NCBI GenBank assembly: GCA_013368375.1
Contig: JAACJP010000003.1
Coordinates: forward strand, 1,426,001 to 1,490,000
Direction: 5' to 3'
DNA length: 64,000 nt
Source: Tricholomella constricta
Taxonomy: Eukaryota; Basidiomycota; Agaricomycetes; Agaricales; Lyophyllaceae
Numbering within the stretch: the stretch's first letter is position 1; the number at the start of each line of letters is the position of its first letter. The notes under the pieces were generated by a model, which ran no database searches, was not told where the DNA came from, and saw only the letters and a list, made by a program, of their open reading frames with translations. Below, piece by piece: positions 11,693-23,231 of the stretch. The position numbers and the translations under genes are program-made.

Positions 11693-11864
11693 GCTGTGGA
11701 TGTGAGGAGCGCGTATAAAATTAAGTAAACCGAATACATGACGTCATCGCCGAACGGCAGAAGCATGATGATGATGTTTCAATTGGACAAGTGACAGGTA
11801 AAATACAGTTTGAAAGGTAAAATACAGTTTGAACCCGACGTCCGTTACCTTCAACAACGCAAAG

Positions 11865-12749
11865 ATGCGCAAAACGTCGTATGTTGTTACATTCTTCGCA
11901 GTAGCTCTCACTCTCGTCCTGGTAATTCGCCCATCATCTCAGTGCAAGTGATTGAGATAGTAACCACTGGCTACTACTAGAACATCCTGTCCAATACCGG
12001 TCCTGATTGGTCTGTCGCATTTACAGTTGGTACAAATGTCAAAGCTGACTTGAACTCTGCTTCTAGGCTCGTCGTTCAGACTCCTGAAGTTCTCCATACA
12101 CGATTTATCATCACCTACGGCCTCTCCAAGCGTTGTGAGCGCCAGGTGACTCGCATTCCAGGCCCCAATAACGGGAAGCTCGAATACACCGATTATGAGT
12201 GCCGCCACTTCCCACTGAAAGTGACAGATGGGTGCGAGAAAGAAAACGAAATGTTCTGCGACGCGTGGACGAGTGCGCGATATCTCGAGGAGTTGGCGGT
12301 GTGGTGTGCTGCGGCGTCGCTTTGTGCCATTGCATTTGGTGTCAGCACCCATTCGCGCAGAAGGAGGATATGGAGAGCCGTTGCCGGCCTTGTTCTGCTT
12401 CATGGTGCGTATGTTCCTTGGATAGGGGGGGCATTGCGAACACATCCTAATTCGATTTGCATTCAACTCAGCCGCTTTTCAGCTTGCCGCCTTTGGCACT
12501 GTCACTGAAATGTATCGCACGTCGCGGTTCCCAACTTTCGAACATGCACGGCTTGGTGTGTTTCATGAAACTGTTTTGTTTACTACACAAACTTACTTGC
12601 CCAAAGGTCCGGCTTATTTCTTTAACATCCTCTCCTGGTTATTCAGTGTTTTCATCGGGGTTGCAGTCATCACCACTGGCGTATTCGCTGACAAAGGCCA
12701 CCGATGGGCAGCTGGAAACCGACCTTACAGGCCCATTGGCAATGCATAG
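11865..12749 (+). CDS. Claudin-like four-helix membrane protein, fungal-specific
   Basis: Exons 11865-11921, 11981-12009, 12067-12404, 12472-12555 and 12607-12749 join in frame to 216 residues. The N-terminal helix (SYVVTFFAVALTLVL) is followed by NILSNTGPDWLVVQTPEV, then an extracellular-type loop with three cysteines. A helix pair follows (LAVWCAAASLCAIAFGVS, then AVAGLVLLHAAFQLAAF) with THSRRRRIWR between, then a last helix (SWLFSVFIGVAVITTGVFA) and a short tail ending RPYRPIGNA. Topology and length resemble claudin/SUR7-type proteins, and similar basidiomycete proteins are known only as hypothetical. The DWLVVQTPEV join fixed the second donor (gtctgt), and the fourth intron was added because it keeps the last helix compact. 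Function is unknown. Confidence 0.7.
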
Positions 12750-13188
12750 GCGGATGTCGTTTCTACTTTATCACTTCCCCTCTTCTTCGCATCGTGGATG
12801 AATCTCACCTCTATATTCATTGTGTTTTGCCATGTAGTTATACACGTCGCCTTGTTGTATTTATCTGTCTCTCTTGTATGCGTCACTCTATCGTCACGAT
12901 ACCAGTTACAATCCCAGTCAAACCCCAGTCATTGTGTCTAAAAAGCCATACAATTCCGGACGTCGTTCCTTACGGTAATGGCCCAGAGGCTTGCCTCCAA
13001 TCATTGTGTTACTAATTATCATCTATGGCTCACTGCATTCGTTTGTTGATAAACTGTGTGCGCCACACTAACTTGGCCTATATGCCCAGGCTAAAGATAT
13101 AAACACGAGGTTTCGACGAAGGATAAGCCAACTTTTGCAGATAAGGTACCCTTTTGCAGGGCAACGAAAACATGTATTATTTCCCCAC
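12750..13188. other. Convergent intergenic region
   Basis: Lies between two convergent genes and must contain both 3' UTRs. No other feature was seen. Confidence 0.4.
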
Positions 13189-14023
13189 CTAACACAAACA
13201 CGGTAAATGCAGCGTCACAAGCGTACACGTCTTCCCTGGTGGCGTATCATTCCCCTGCTGCAGATACACATTGTAAATCGTGGAGCTGCTACCCGGGCAC
13301 GCGATAAAGTTGAGCTGGCGCGGCGACGTCGTGACGATCGTGTCGCCCTCGAGGCCCCAGTTCGTTGTCGTCGCAGTCGCTCCAAAGGTTAAAGATTTAT
13401 ACGACTGTGTCCCGCTGTTATCGATGTTGAGGTACAGCTTTGAGCCGTCGGCGTTGTTCAGCGAGATCGTGCTGCCGAGCGTGAAGCGTCCCGAGGAGGA
13501 CTCAGGCCCGAGGACGGGGACGCCGCCTTTTCATTTGGTCAATCATCATGATGAGCATGATGAGCGGGAGGAAAAGGGAAAAAGCGTACCGCTGTTTTGG
13601 AGATAGAAGTGATACACGGGATCCTGAACGGTACGGATCTGGGAGCCAGTGGCCGATGGGCCGGTCGTCGTCGTCGTAGAGGTACCACCCGGTGTGGTCG
13701 TCGTGGTCGGGGTGGTAGTAGTTCCGGGGGTAGTGGTTGCAGTTCCGGGCAGGCATTGCGAGTAGTCTGTTCGGGTTTTCGTGAAGTGAATGGTTTGATG
13801 TGGCGTGGGGACGCACATGGGTTACTGTATGTGCAGACATAGCCTGATACGCATGTAGTTGCGCCAGACCTGGAAGTGCGAGACAACTTTGTTCAGCATC
13901 CGACTGCAGACGCCCGAACACGACGTACCATCCTTGGCCACCACACTGACCCCAAGCAGGGGACTGGGCGCTTACGGATCCCAAAAGAGAAGTTAAAGCG
14001 GCGATTGCAAAGATCAATTTCAT
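13189..14023 (-). CDS. Secreted CBM1 (cellulose-binding) protein
   Basis: Exons (minus strand) 14023-13929, 13869-13817, 13766-13590 and 13526-13189 join in frame to 220 residues. A signal peptide (KLIFAIAALTSLLGSVSA) is followed at once by a family 1 carbohydrate-binding module. This module has WGQCGGQGW, then TTC, VC and QC cysteines and the aromatic pair in NPYYSQC, which are the flat-face aromatics of CBM1. Next comes a Thr/Pro/Gly linker of about 30 residues. The C-terminal domain of about 130 residues runs from SQIRTVQDPVYHFYLQ to the end and has only a few cysteines. I do not recognise a catalytic fold in it. The protein is likely secreted onto cellulose or chitin; the role of the C-terminal domain is unknown. 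Confidence 0.82.
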
Positions 14024-14615
14024 CGGGGAATAAGGTGGTCTCCTGCTGACCTGGACCGACAATATATAGACAATGCGGTGTAAAATTGGCACTATGTCGC
14101 GGCTGGTTGATTGTCGGGTATTTTGTCGGACGTTCTCCTCGTCTGATATCAATTGAAGTCAATTGAGAGCACCAAATGTCAAGTGCACGTGGGGGATAAG
14201 TATTCCCGAGATGCACATGTAGAATGCGCGTAGAGAGAGCCTCTAGTCTTGCATGTCAAGAACGGGTCAGCGGGTTAATGACCTCGTTCTTATTTCAACG
14301 AGGTTTGGAGAGACGGACCCGAGCCTGGACTAGACTTGACAGTAAACGCGCAAAATAATTGCACTATTGACATTCTTCCATTGAAAACCAGCAAGACACA
14401 CATCAAAAGGATCTCCCAAGAAGCCACATGGGACATGTGAAGGCCAACAACGCCCAAAGTTCTGCATCCAGCTCCAAGGCCGTCCAAAGCTGTGACACGG
14501 GTCGGAGATGATGATGGAATGGGACTGGACCCTGTGTGGCTGTGATAGACCAATGCGTGGTGATCGTCCGCAGTCCAACCAACATCTCCATATTTGATCC
14601 CGAGCGACCACTGGC
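14024..14615. promoter_or_regulatory. Shared divergent promoter region, CBM1 protein and chitinase
   Basis: 592 bases between the divergent starts of the CBM1 gene and the GH18 gene. A TATATA-type stretch lies near 14060. Any shared control is inference from the arrangement alone. Confidence 0.4.
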
Positions 14616-16367
14616 ATGGCCTCGACCTACTCACGGCTCCCTACTGACGAGGAATCACCTCCATCTCCCCCAAGTCCTCCTGAACAACGCGCATCCTACC
14701 GGAGAATAATAATTCTTGCGGTCGGCCTGCTGGCTGTAGTATTTGCGTCATACAAATTTGGTCAGTGGTCTGCAGCACCCGTCAGGCCAGAAGTGAATCT
14801 GCCCGCCAACGCTTCTTCCCTTCCTACCACCGACACCTCTTCCTCCGCCAAACCTATTACAACAGAACCAGCAATGCCCAGCCACGGAAAAGTCAGCGTT
14901 GGATAGTGAGTCCTAGTTTCAGGTTCTGGTCAACTTATCGGCTTACTGACGCGTCCCAGTTTCGTCAATTGGTACTTATACAATCGCTCGCCTCGTGATA
15001 ATCGTCGCTCATCGCGTTCTACAGGGGAATTTACGGACGAAAGTTCCCTCCCTCGAAGATCCCAACCCAAGACCTGACGTACGCGCGCATATAGTCAACT
15101 CCACATGTCTCCACCCGCTGATTTTCTTTCCGTCAGCCACCTCCTATATTCGTTCGCGAACCTCAAAGCCGACACAGGAGAGGTGTTCCTCTCCGACGAC
15201 TGGGCAGACAAAGACATCCACTACCCCGGCGACTCTTGGAACGATGTCGGCACGAACCTCTACGGCAACCTGAAGGCGATCTACAACATAAAGAAACACA
15301 ACAGGCACCTCAAGGTCCTCCTCAGCATCGGCGGGTGGACGTACTCCCCCACCTTCCACCCCGTCGTCGTGAACCCCGCCCTGCGCGCTAACTTCGTGCA
15401 TTCGGCGGTTAAGATTCTCGAGGATTACGGCTTAGATGGGCTCGATGTCGACTACGAGTACCCGACCAACGACGAGCAGGCACGCGGCTATGTCGCGTTG
15501 CTGCATGAGCTTCGGGTCGCCCTGGACAAACACGCGCTCGCTAAAGGCGTCAACTGCAAGTTTTTGCTCACTGTATGCGCTTCCTTTCCATTTAGACGGT
15601 ACATCCTAACGCATAAAATCCAAATAGATCGCCGCACCTTGTGGCCCCACCAACTACGAGAAGCTGCACATCGCCGAAATGGACAAGTCGCTCGACTTCT
15701 GGAACATGATGGCGTACGACTTTTGTATGTGCTTTCCTACGTAGTTAAACCATTCGCGCACCGCTTATGCCTCTCTTTCTGTCCATTACCCACAGCCGGC
15801 TCCTGGGACCAAATCGCCAATCACCAAGCGAACGTTTTCGGCGGACCCATCAGCGCGTCCGAAGCGATCCATTACTATATCAACAAGGGCGTGCCACGTT
15901 CCAAGATCGTCATGGGAATCCCGTTGTACGGACGCTCCTTCATGGGCACGCAGGGGCTGGGGACGCCCTTCTCCGGCGTCGGCGGAGGCAGCTGGGAACA
16001 GGGCGTGTACGACTACCGCGCGCTGCCGCTTCCCGGTTCGCATGTGCTGCGCGATGAGAAGGCGCTGGCGAGCTGGACGTATGATTATACGAAGCAAGAG
16101 ATGGTGAGCTTTGATAACGAGGAGGTGGCACGGTGGAAGGGGGAGTGGATCAAGAAGGAGGGGTTGGCGGGCAGCATGTTCTGGGAGCTGAGTGGGGATA
16201 AGGGATCCGACAGGGAGGGCATGGAGGGAGGTCCTGGGAAGGAGGCACAGCCTGGACAGAGCCTGGTGGCGATTGTCAAGCATGCGATGGGCGGACTGAG
16301 GCAGGATCAGAACTGGTTGAGGTATGAGGGGAGTAGGTTTGATAATATGAGGAAGGGGATGGAGTAG
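14616..16367 (+). CDS. Membrane-anchored GH18 chitinase
   Basis: Endochitinase of glycoside hydrolase family 18. The N-terminus is unusual for a secreted chitinase: a Pro/Ser-rich cytosolic tail (about residues 1-28), one membrane helix (IIILAVGLLAVVFASYKF) and a Ser/Thr stalk, so it is a type II anchored enzyme. The catalytic barrel starts at YFVNWGIYGRKF. It contains LKVLLSIGGW, the catalytic DGLDVDYEYP (DxxDxDxE with the acid Glu), NMMAYDF, and GIPLYGRSF, with the late WELSGDKG block near the end. At least five introns interrupt it, for example after KVSVG, after FVNW, after LLT at 15574, and after MAYDF. The stop is at 16365-16367. A wall-remodelling role fits its neighbours, a CBM1 protein and an SKN1-type glucan-synthesis protein. 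Confidence 0.9.
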
Positions 16368-17324
16368 AGAGTCGGACTTTATGGTAACACCTAGACTAGG
16401 GATACGCGGAGCGGCTTAATTCAGTGTACTATAGCTACAGCAATGGAGTCCATGCTACATGAGAGTTTGTACAACTCGTGCAGAGGCCTGCACTTCACCA
16501 TGGACGTGGTCGCTTCGACCTCTACTTCACCATGCCAAACCGGATTGGGACACCAGCTTGGTCGCTCGTCCGTGTTTCGCGAAGAACGCGGCCGAACGGG
16601 CATGCAGCTGCAGGGCGTGTATAAACTGTGCCTAGAAGGAAATGTTGTGGAAATGATATGCAATGCCGCGCCGTGCTTCACTCGACGATATTCAATATTC
16701 AGCGCCAGCAGTCATCTTTTGTAAGAAGGTAAATTTACCCGTCAATTGGCTGGGACCGCTGCGGGTGGTTCACTATCGCTACCACTCTGTTGCGGAGATA
16801 TCTCGCTTTCGGCGAGGGAATACTTTTGGTCATTGGTTCGAATACAAGAGTGTTTGCTATGCAACGAAGTAAGTCTGCGAGTGAGTGTGAGAGAGAGCGA
16901 GTGGATGAGAGAGAGAGAGAGTGAGTGAATGAGAGAGCAGGTCTAGTAGCTACTACCTAAGTCTAAGTACACGAGTCGGTATATAAAAGTACGGAGGGAG
17001 ACAAGGAACAGAGTTACAACCAATGTGGAGTTCACAGGTCCGCGATCCTGAACATCCCGCATGCAATATGCGGGGCCGGGCGCTCGGCCACGGCGCATGT
17101 GTGTAAGTAAGTATCGAGTATCGCGTAATGTACGAGTACAACAGCCAGATACAGTAGGAATGAAAAAGGTAAGTAAATGGCGGCGGCGGCGACAGACGGC
17201 TGGCGTGTGTCGGCGGACGAAACATCGAATCGGATAGCGGACCAGGGGGCGGGGAAGGGCCGCTCGAGGTCCGGGTGTGTTTTATTTAATTTTGAAGTTA
17301 CATGTTGAAAATTGGGGGGTGGGA
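16368..17324. other. Convergent intergenic region with GA-rich tract
   Basis: Between the chitinase and SKN1-type genes, which converge. It contains a GAGA-type simple repeat around 16889-16937 and no recognised gene. Confidence 0.45.
16889..16937 (+). repeat. Imperfect GA microsatellite
   Basis: Runs of GAGAGA interrupted by GAGTG and GAATG units. This is low-complexity sequence with no coding signal. Confidence 0.75.
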
Positions 17325-19949
17325 TCAACACCCGGTGACGAGCGAGTTCTTGGGCCAGGGCTGCTTGAAGTCGTCGACCCATGTCGTGAGATTCGCGTTT
17401 GTGTACGCCTCGATATACCTGCGCCGAAAAACCCACTCAGCGTCCGTCCACAGTATCGTGCCCGCACACTGCAGCAAACATTGAAACATACGTATTGATA
17501 TAATCCTCCGTCGGATATCCAGGCGGGCTGCACCCGATATTACGCGCGTCGCGGGGCTGGTACACGCGGACGTAGTCGACGCGCATTTGTGTCGGGAACG
17601 TGAGGTGTCCAAAGTCGACATCGCCAAAGTTTTTGGAAATGCCCAGGTTGATGATGATGTACTGCACAGTACACGCTGGGGTCAGAAACGGCTGGGGCGG
17701 GGGGGAAGGGGCGTACCATGGGCTCCTGCGGGATGGGGCGTGCTGATATTTTCACACCGTCGTCGGCAGCCAGACCCGGGGCACGGAGCGTCCATGCGAT
17801 CTTATTGTCGGTGATCCATGTGATGTACTGTACGGAGAGACGTCGTTAGATATCCTCGGTCGACGAGCTGCGAAGCGACGACTTACCCCATCGTCGAATC
17901 CTAGATGGCCACGCATTATAATAAGTCAACACTAGATATACGAGGTCTCAGTAGATGGGATTCATACCAGGTTTGTACTAACGACCAAGAATGAATTAGC
18001 ACATTTAAACGTTTAGAAACACCAGTCGAAGCTCACCTCAAAGGCGTAGACAGAAAATCTACCTCCATCCAGCTCGTATGCAAGCGGGTTCGTCTTGGTC
18101 AGCGCAGACGTGGTCATCTGCGTGATCCCGCCAACATACGCATTGAAGCTGGTCGTCGTCGCATCAGGGATGATCATATTGTCCGACGTGTTGAACCACA
18201 CGTAGTTCTCATTGAACGGCTGCAGGTATCCCCTTTGTCAGTACATGTCACACCGGAGGACAATGGCGCGCAAACGAGCGCTGGTGCTTACCGCCCACTG
18301 GCACGACTGCGACACTTCGCCCGTGAGCGTTTCCGGATTGATCTATTCGCCATACCCACAATCAGCCGCATTACGCAGGGGCGCAGCAAGAGTACTTACC
18401 AAGGCTTCGATCACGTCAATCTCAGGCGCCGCACGGCCGACGTACGTCCCATCCTTGTGCACGGGCCCCGGATGGCTCTCGCCCTTGCACGTACACCGCG
18501 ACAGTCGCTGCCCTGGCAGAAACGAGAGGTGGCCGTCATTAAACGGATCGCCCTCCGTAACCGCCGCCGCAGGCTCGCCGTTGATCGTCTGGTTCGGCGC
18601 CGTGCCGACGTCGCAGCTGTCGTATGTGTACGGCCACTATTGCGCCCTCAATATCCAGCGCGTTTGCGAGACAATGAGGCTGCTTACCATGCCTTCGAGG
18701 GAGGCGCCGTACCCTGCGCGTCCTAGGTTGCCCATAGTCCAGACTGCGGGCCAGAGCCCGACGATGTTGTTTGCGCCTGGGAGCTGGACGCTCGATTCGA
18801 TGTACCCACCAGTGAAGCAGAATTTATTCCTGATGTCCAACCCCGTGTTAGCCGGTTCACAGCTTACATAGAAAGAGCGAACCAGGAAGAAACGAGTCCT
18901 GATAGGTGCAGGTTCTAAGTGTATGCATCGATGCGGGCGGAGAATGTGCTTACCGCCCTCGTAATCCCTCCCGTGCGACGGCTTCTCACTGAGAGTGATC
19001 ACCAACGACCCGTTCGCAGTTGTCACAGCCGATGGGTCGTACCACTCCAAATTGTTCGTTGCCTATCAAAAAGAAAAAAGTGGAGCTCAGCCCGGTTGCG
19101 CGGCAACGAACAAAAAGCACACGCGAACGCACCCAATAGTGCAGGTCGACCGCCTCCCAGTACGGGTCATCACCTGGGTAAAAAGTCCGTCCGTCTACTT
19201 CAAACTCGTCCGAGAACACCAGCTCCAGTTCCGAGGTGCCCTTCGTCCATGCGGGTCTCGTGTACACGTCCTTGGGGGTAGCGATGTCGATGAGGCCCCG
19301 ATTACCGGTCATGGACGGAATCTGTGGGACAACAGATATTAAAGAGGTGTTGCGGCGGTTTTCGCTGGCTCGACGCACCTGGCCTGTGGCGTTGATGCCG
19401 CCAAGGTTGAAGCCGCCCTGGGTAGAGAGCTCCGATCTTGTGAAATACGTGATCACGGGATAGCCGATGCTTAAGCGACATCAGCCGGGGCGTCATGGAA
19501 GATTGTCTCCGACTCAGAGAAAACTCACAAAAGCGCAAGGAGGCCTACGCCAAGGATCAGGAGACAGCCAAAGTTGGCGAAGCCGCGGGCAGACCAGATG
19601 GAGCCGTCGCGCTCGACAAGCAAAGAGGTGCTTCCGCGTGGTGGGTTGTGGATGTGGTCGTCAGGCTCGACGAGGTTCACGGAAAGATCGGAGCCCCACT
19701 GGCGGGGGTCTGGGGATAGGGAGTACTGCCGTCAACGAAGACGGGTGAGTTGGGCATACAGGTTCAAAAGAGGCTACGCACGGAGGCCGAGATGCTGCTG
19801 GGCTGGGAGAGCAGGGTCGGGTAGGGCGTATCTGAGTTGGAGGACTGTGGGTTCGCAGTGAGAGGCCTGTATGATGAAGGATTGAAAAATTGCTGACCAG
19901 TGTGTTGTTGGACGTGCGGAAACGGGCCTTCCAATATCCAGCCATTCAA
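17325..19949 (-). CDS. SKN1/KRE6-type beta-glucan synthesis-associated protein (GH16-like)
   Basis: Type II membrane protein of the SKN1/KRE6 family, needed in yeast for beta-1,6-glucan assembly. On the minus strand a Ser/Pro-rich cytosolic tail leads to YSLSPDPRQWGSDL and EPDDHIHNP. The signal anchor is FGCLLILGVGLLALLIGYP, followed by FTRSELSTQGGFNLGGINATGQ. The lumenal GH16-like domain follows: ELELVFSDEFEVDGRTFYPG, DPYWEAVDLHYW, NKFCFTGGYIESSVQLPG, GLWPAVWTMGNLGRAGYGA, EIDVIEALI (the catalytic-type ExDxxE region), YIIINLGISKNFG, and the end at KNSLVTGC. Many introns are visible. The start at 19949 is only the furthest in-frame ATG of the first exon and is the weakest part of the model. 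Confidence 0.88.
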
Positions 19950-20312
19950 TTAGTTCGTCAAAAGGGTATGCTGTAGAGAATGTAAGGATAAGTGAATGGT
20001 AATGGTATGAGAAGCAAGGCGTGAGATTCGCTGCGCTGGAATGGATGATACACACGCAATGATGGAGATTGTGGAGTGATCTATGATCGGGTGTAGTGAG
20101 GGAATGTGGTTAGAAACGACAGTAAATGCGGGCGGGCGACGACAGTTATGTTGTTGAACAAGGAACAATACAGGAATACGGAGAAAAGCAAAGACTTGTG
20201 ACCATGATCGGCGATAATAAAGAGCACTCGGCTCAACACAAGCAAATACATTCGAGTCTAAGTGTACATCGGTGGTACATACAACAAAACCATAATGATA
20301 GCGAACGCACAA
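19950..20312. other. Intergenic
   Basis: Promoter side of the SKN1-type gene and 3' flank of the GTPase gene. No other feature was seen. Confidence 0.4.
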
Positions 20313-22989
20313 TCACAGTAGACGCGTTATCACCCCGAGCCCCTGCGTTTATTTATTATGGTAACAAGTTATGCTCATTAGATCATGACGTACTTTGGTT
20401 TTGCCCTCGCGGAACAGCAGCTTCATCCCCTCCTTGACAAACTCGGGGTGCGAGATGAACTCGAATTGGACCGTCGCACGGTCGCCTGTGCGTAGCACTC
20501 CTTGCGGGTGGTCCATCCCAACTATCCGCACGGTCTGCCGGACAGCCTAGCGCGCGAAAGGGACGTGGGCATCAGTATTCTTGGCCAAACCGGGGAGCCA
20601 GATACGTACACCACAATGCAGCATAGCCTACCAGGCAACATCGGTCAGTGCGGGCGCTAATAAGGGAGACGACATCCTTACCTGATAGTTCTTCTGCAGG
20701 GTCGTATTATGACTGCGGAAGAAGCAAAGTCAAAACGATCAAAATAAGATCAAGAATCCACATACTACAGAATCAGCACCTGCCCTTCGAATTGGCGCGT
20801 AGCTGCATAGGCGCGCATCTCAATCAGCACAGACGCTTATCAGCATCAAAACCCACTCACATCGTGGCGGCGTCTCGGACTTGGGTACCAGCACCATCCC
20901 CTTTCTCACCGCGGCGCGCCGTACGCGTTTAAGCGCAAACGACACGCACTGCCCTGCCTCAGCCGTGGTCACATCCGCCCTGGCACATTCATCATCCCTG
21001 AAAACCACCTATACACGAAAATGAAGCACACACCTTTTACGTTGTATGCTCTTGATGACCGTAGGAATGTAGCTCCCATTCGCGTCGGGCCCGAGGAGCA
21101 CCGCGTCCCCGGTCTTGACGCTCCCAGCGTTCATGATCCCGTTCACAACCGTGCCGACGTACGGGACGGACCAGACTTCCGTCACGGAAAACTCCAGCGG
21201 CTGGCCGACCGCGAACTTCTCGTCGTCCGCCTCGCTCGAGGGCAGGAGATTCAGGAACGTGCGGACCTGCGCGCATTCACGGGTAAGCAAACGGTGCGGG
21301 AGGTGTCAGAGAGAGCGCGTTACGTAGTCGAGGCCCTCGCCTGTTACATTCGAGATCTGGAATATAGGGCATAGTCTGTAGAAATATGAGCTTCCTGAGT
21401 GAGAAATGAGCAAGACGCTGAACAAACCGATCAGAGCCAAACGACGTCGAGAGCTCGACAGCCGTTTCAACATCCCTCACAAATACCGGCGTCTTCCTGT
21501 AGCCATCTTGTCAGAGACACAACACTCTAACGCGAAAGCACGCACCGACACCCTGGACTCTTCAGGATCTTTACGACCTGCTTGATCGTCTCTTCCGTCT
21601 TGTTAGCGGGGGTCATGTCGATCTTCAACGCCGGTCCGTCAGCTAATGTGAATGTTCAACAGTTGAGCCCACCTTGGTTATGCAAACAACAACGGGTACG
21701 CTCAGCGCGAGCGCGATCGCCAGGTGCTCCTTCGACATCCCAATCAGGCCCGCGTTCGCGCCCACAATGAGGATAACACACGACGGCGCGCCGGAAGTCA
21801 GCCCGTACAGGGTAGTCTTCAGATATCGCTCGTGACCCGCGAGGTCTATAGGACACTCATGAAGGAAATCATAAACCGCGCCGGTACAAGCGCATTCTCT
21901 TACCAATGAAGGACACGATCTTCGCAGCCTGTATAGAGATCTCCTCCCACCCCAGCTTCTCGCGCCGCACTGCGTCAGCGTCAGCCGCATTGGTCAGGTT
22001 GGGCAGTATGGGTGCACCCGAGGGCCCGAAGCCCAGAATCTAGAAGACGTCGGATTGATGCGACATGCGACGCAGGCTGCGCGTACCTCCATCCCAACGC
22101 TGGACGTCCGCCCTGTCTCGATCTCGTGTTTATGTCGGAACAGCCCAATACGAGCACGGCCCCGCCCGTCGTCCAGGGCGCCTGGGGCGGTATCAGGAGC
22201 GATGAGAAGACCAAGAACGAAGGGACGTACCGCGAGTCAAGACGCCAAGAGTCGTGGATTTTCCACTGTCGACGTTACCTACGACTGCACAGCGCACCTC
22301 AGGTGTGAGAGATACGTTTGGAGGGGGAAGGCGCAGAAGCAGGGATATTCGTGGATGGCTACTCCCTGTACGTATCTCGAACAGCACCGATGTCTGTACA
22401 GAAGCCGGGGTGATTGAGTATTTAGTATCGGTGAACGGATCGCAGTGCGCACTTTCCCTCCGACCTCCTCTACGGTCCTCGTTATCCTTTCCTTCAGCAG
22501 ATCCAGCTCTTCCTCGGTGCGCGGCACGCCTGTCCAGCCGTCCGATCCGTCCGTCAGGTCCCCTGCATAGAGATGCGCATGTGCGGGCTGCATCCCCAGC
22601 CGCAAGACGTACTCGCCGCGATGCTGAGTGAGTAGCGCAGCAACCATGTCGCGCGCGCTATTGTGGTCTGCGGGCTCGTGGGATTGCAGCAGCGTCTGGC
22701 GGTGACAAAAATACTTCCGTTACTAGATGCGTCGGATTGAACGGTACAGGTGGGAAACAGATACCATGATGTCCTTCTCGACGTCGACCATCTCCGAACG
22801 CGAGGCGGTGGTGCTGTCTGCGCCATTCGAAAGGCCTTCGTCTTTAGCCTTTCCTTTGGAGGGAGCGGCGGATGGGGGCTGCTTGTTGTTCTGTTTGGAG
22901 TCCTTGTCGACGGGCTGTATGCGCTGTTTGACGAGCTCGCGATGGTGTATCTCCTCGATCTCGGACTGGAATATCCGTAGAGTGGTCAT
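20313..22989 (-). CDS. GTPBP1/GTPBP2-like translational GTPase
   Basis: A large GTPase of the EF-Tu-like superfamily, related to animal GTPBP1/GTPBP2 (associated with ribosome rescue and mRNA surveillance). The minus-strand start [14 protein letters not shown] leads into a low-complexity Lys/Ser section. A family-typical block with [13 protein letters not shown] and EYVLRLGM segments follows. The GTPase has G1 as [18 protein letters not shown]3 as [16 protein letters not shown] and G4 as CITKVD (split by an intron). The beta-barrel domain has [27 protein letters not shown] and [12 protein letters not shown]. The C-terminal barrel has [30 protein letters not shown], and the last exon GLGVITRLL. 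The final splice (gtacgt donor, acceptor near 20343) was chosen because it gives this conserved ending. It has many introns. Confidence 0.88.
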
Positions 22990-23231
22990 TGTGTTGGGAA
23001 TAAGAGAGTCAGGGAGAATAATATTTATGGTTGCGAGCTCGAGTCAAGGGGTTGAGTCAATCTAATCTGGTGACCACGTGGTGGCAGTGTTGCTCTTAAA
23101 TAATTAATACAACAACTTCCAAGTCGTGTACGACTACGGGCGCTTGCCTGTCGCCCGCCTGGCAACCAAAACACAAAAAGCCAGCCCGCCCTACATAATC
23201 CGCGTCCATATCTCTCCCACTAACCCTTACG
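22990..23231. promoter_or_regulatory. Divergent promoter between GTPase and coiled-coil genes
   Basis: 242 bases separate the two divergent start codons. It contains a CACGTG-like core in GACCACGTGGTGG around 23071-23083. That it acts as a bidirectional promoter is inferred from position only. Confidence 0.4.

Noticed and set aside
23071..23083. GACCACGTGGTGG palindrome as a defined regulator site
   Set aside because: The E-box core is common by chance and no target evidence exists; it is only mentioned in the promoter entry.
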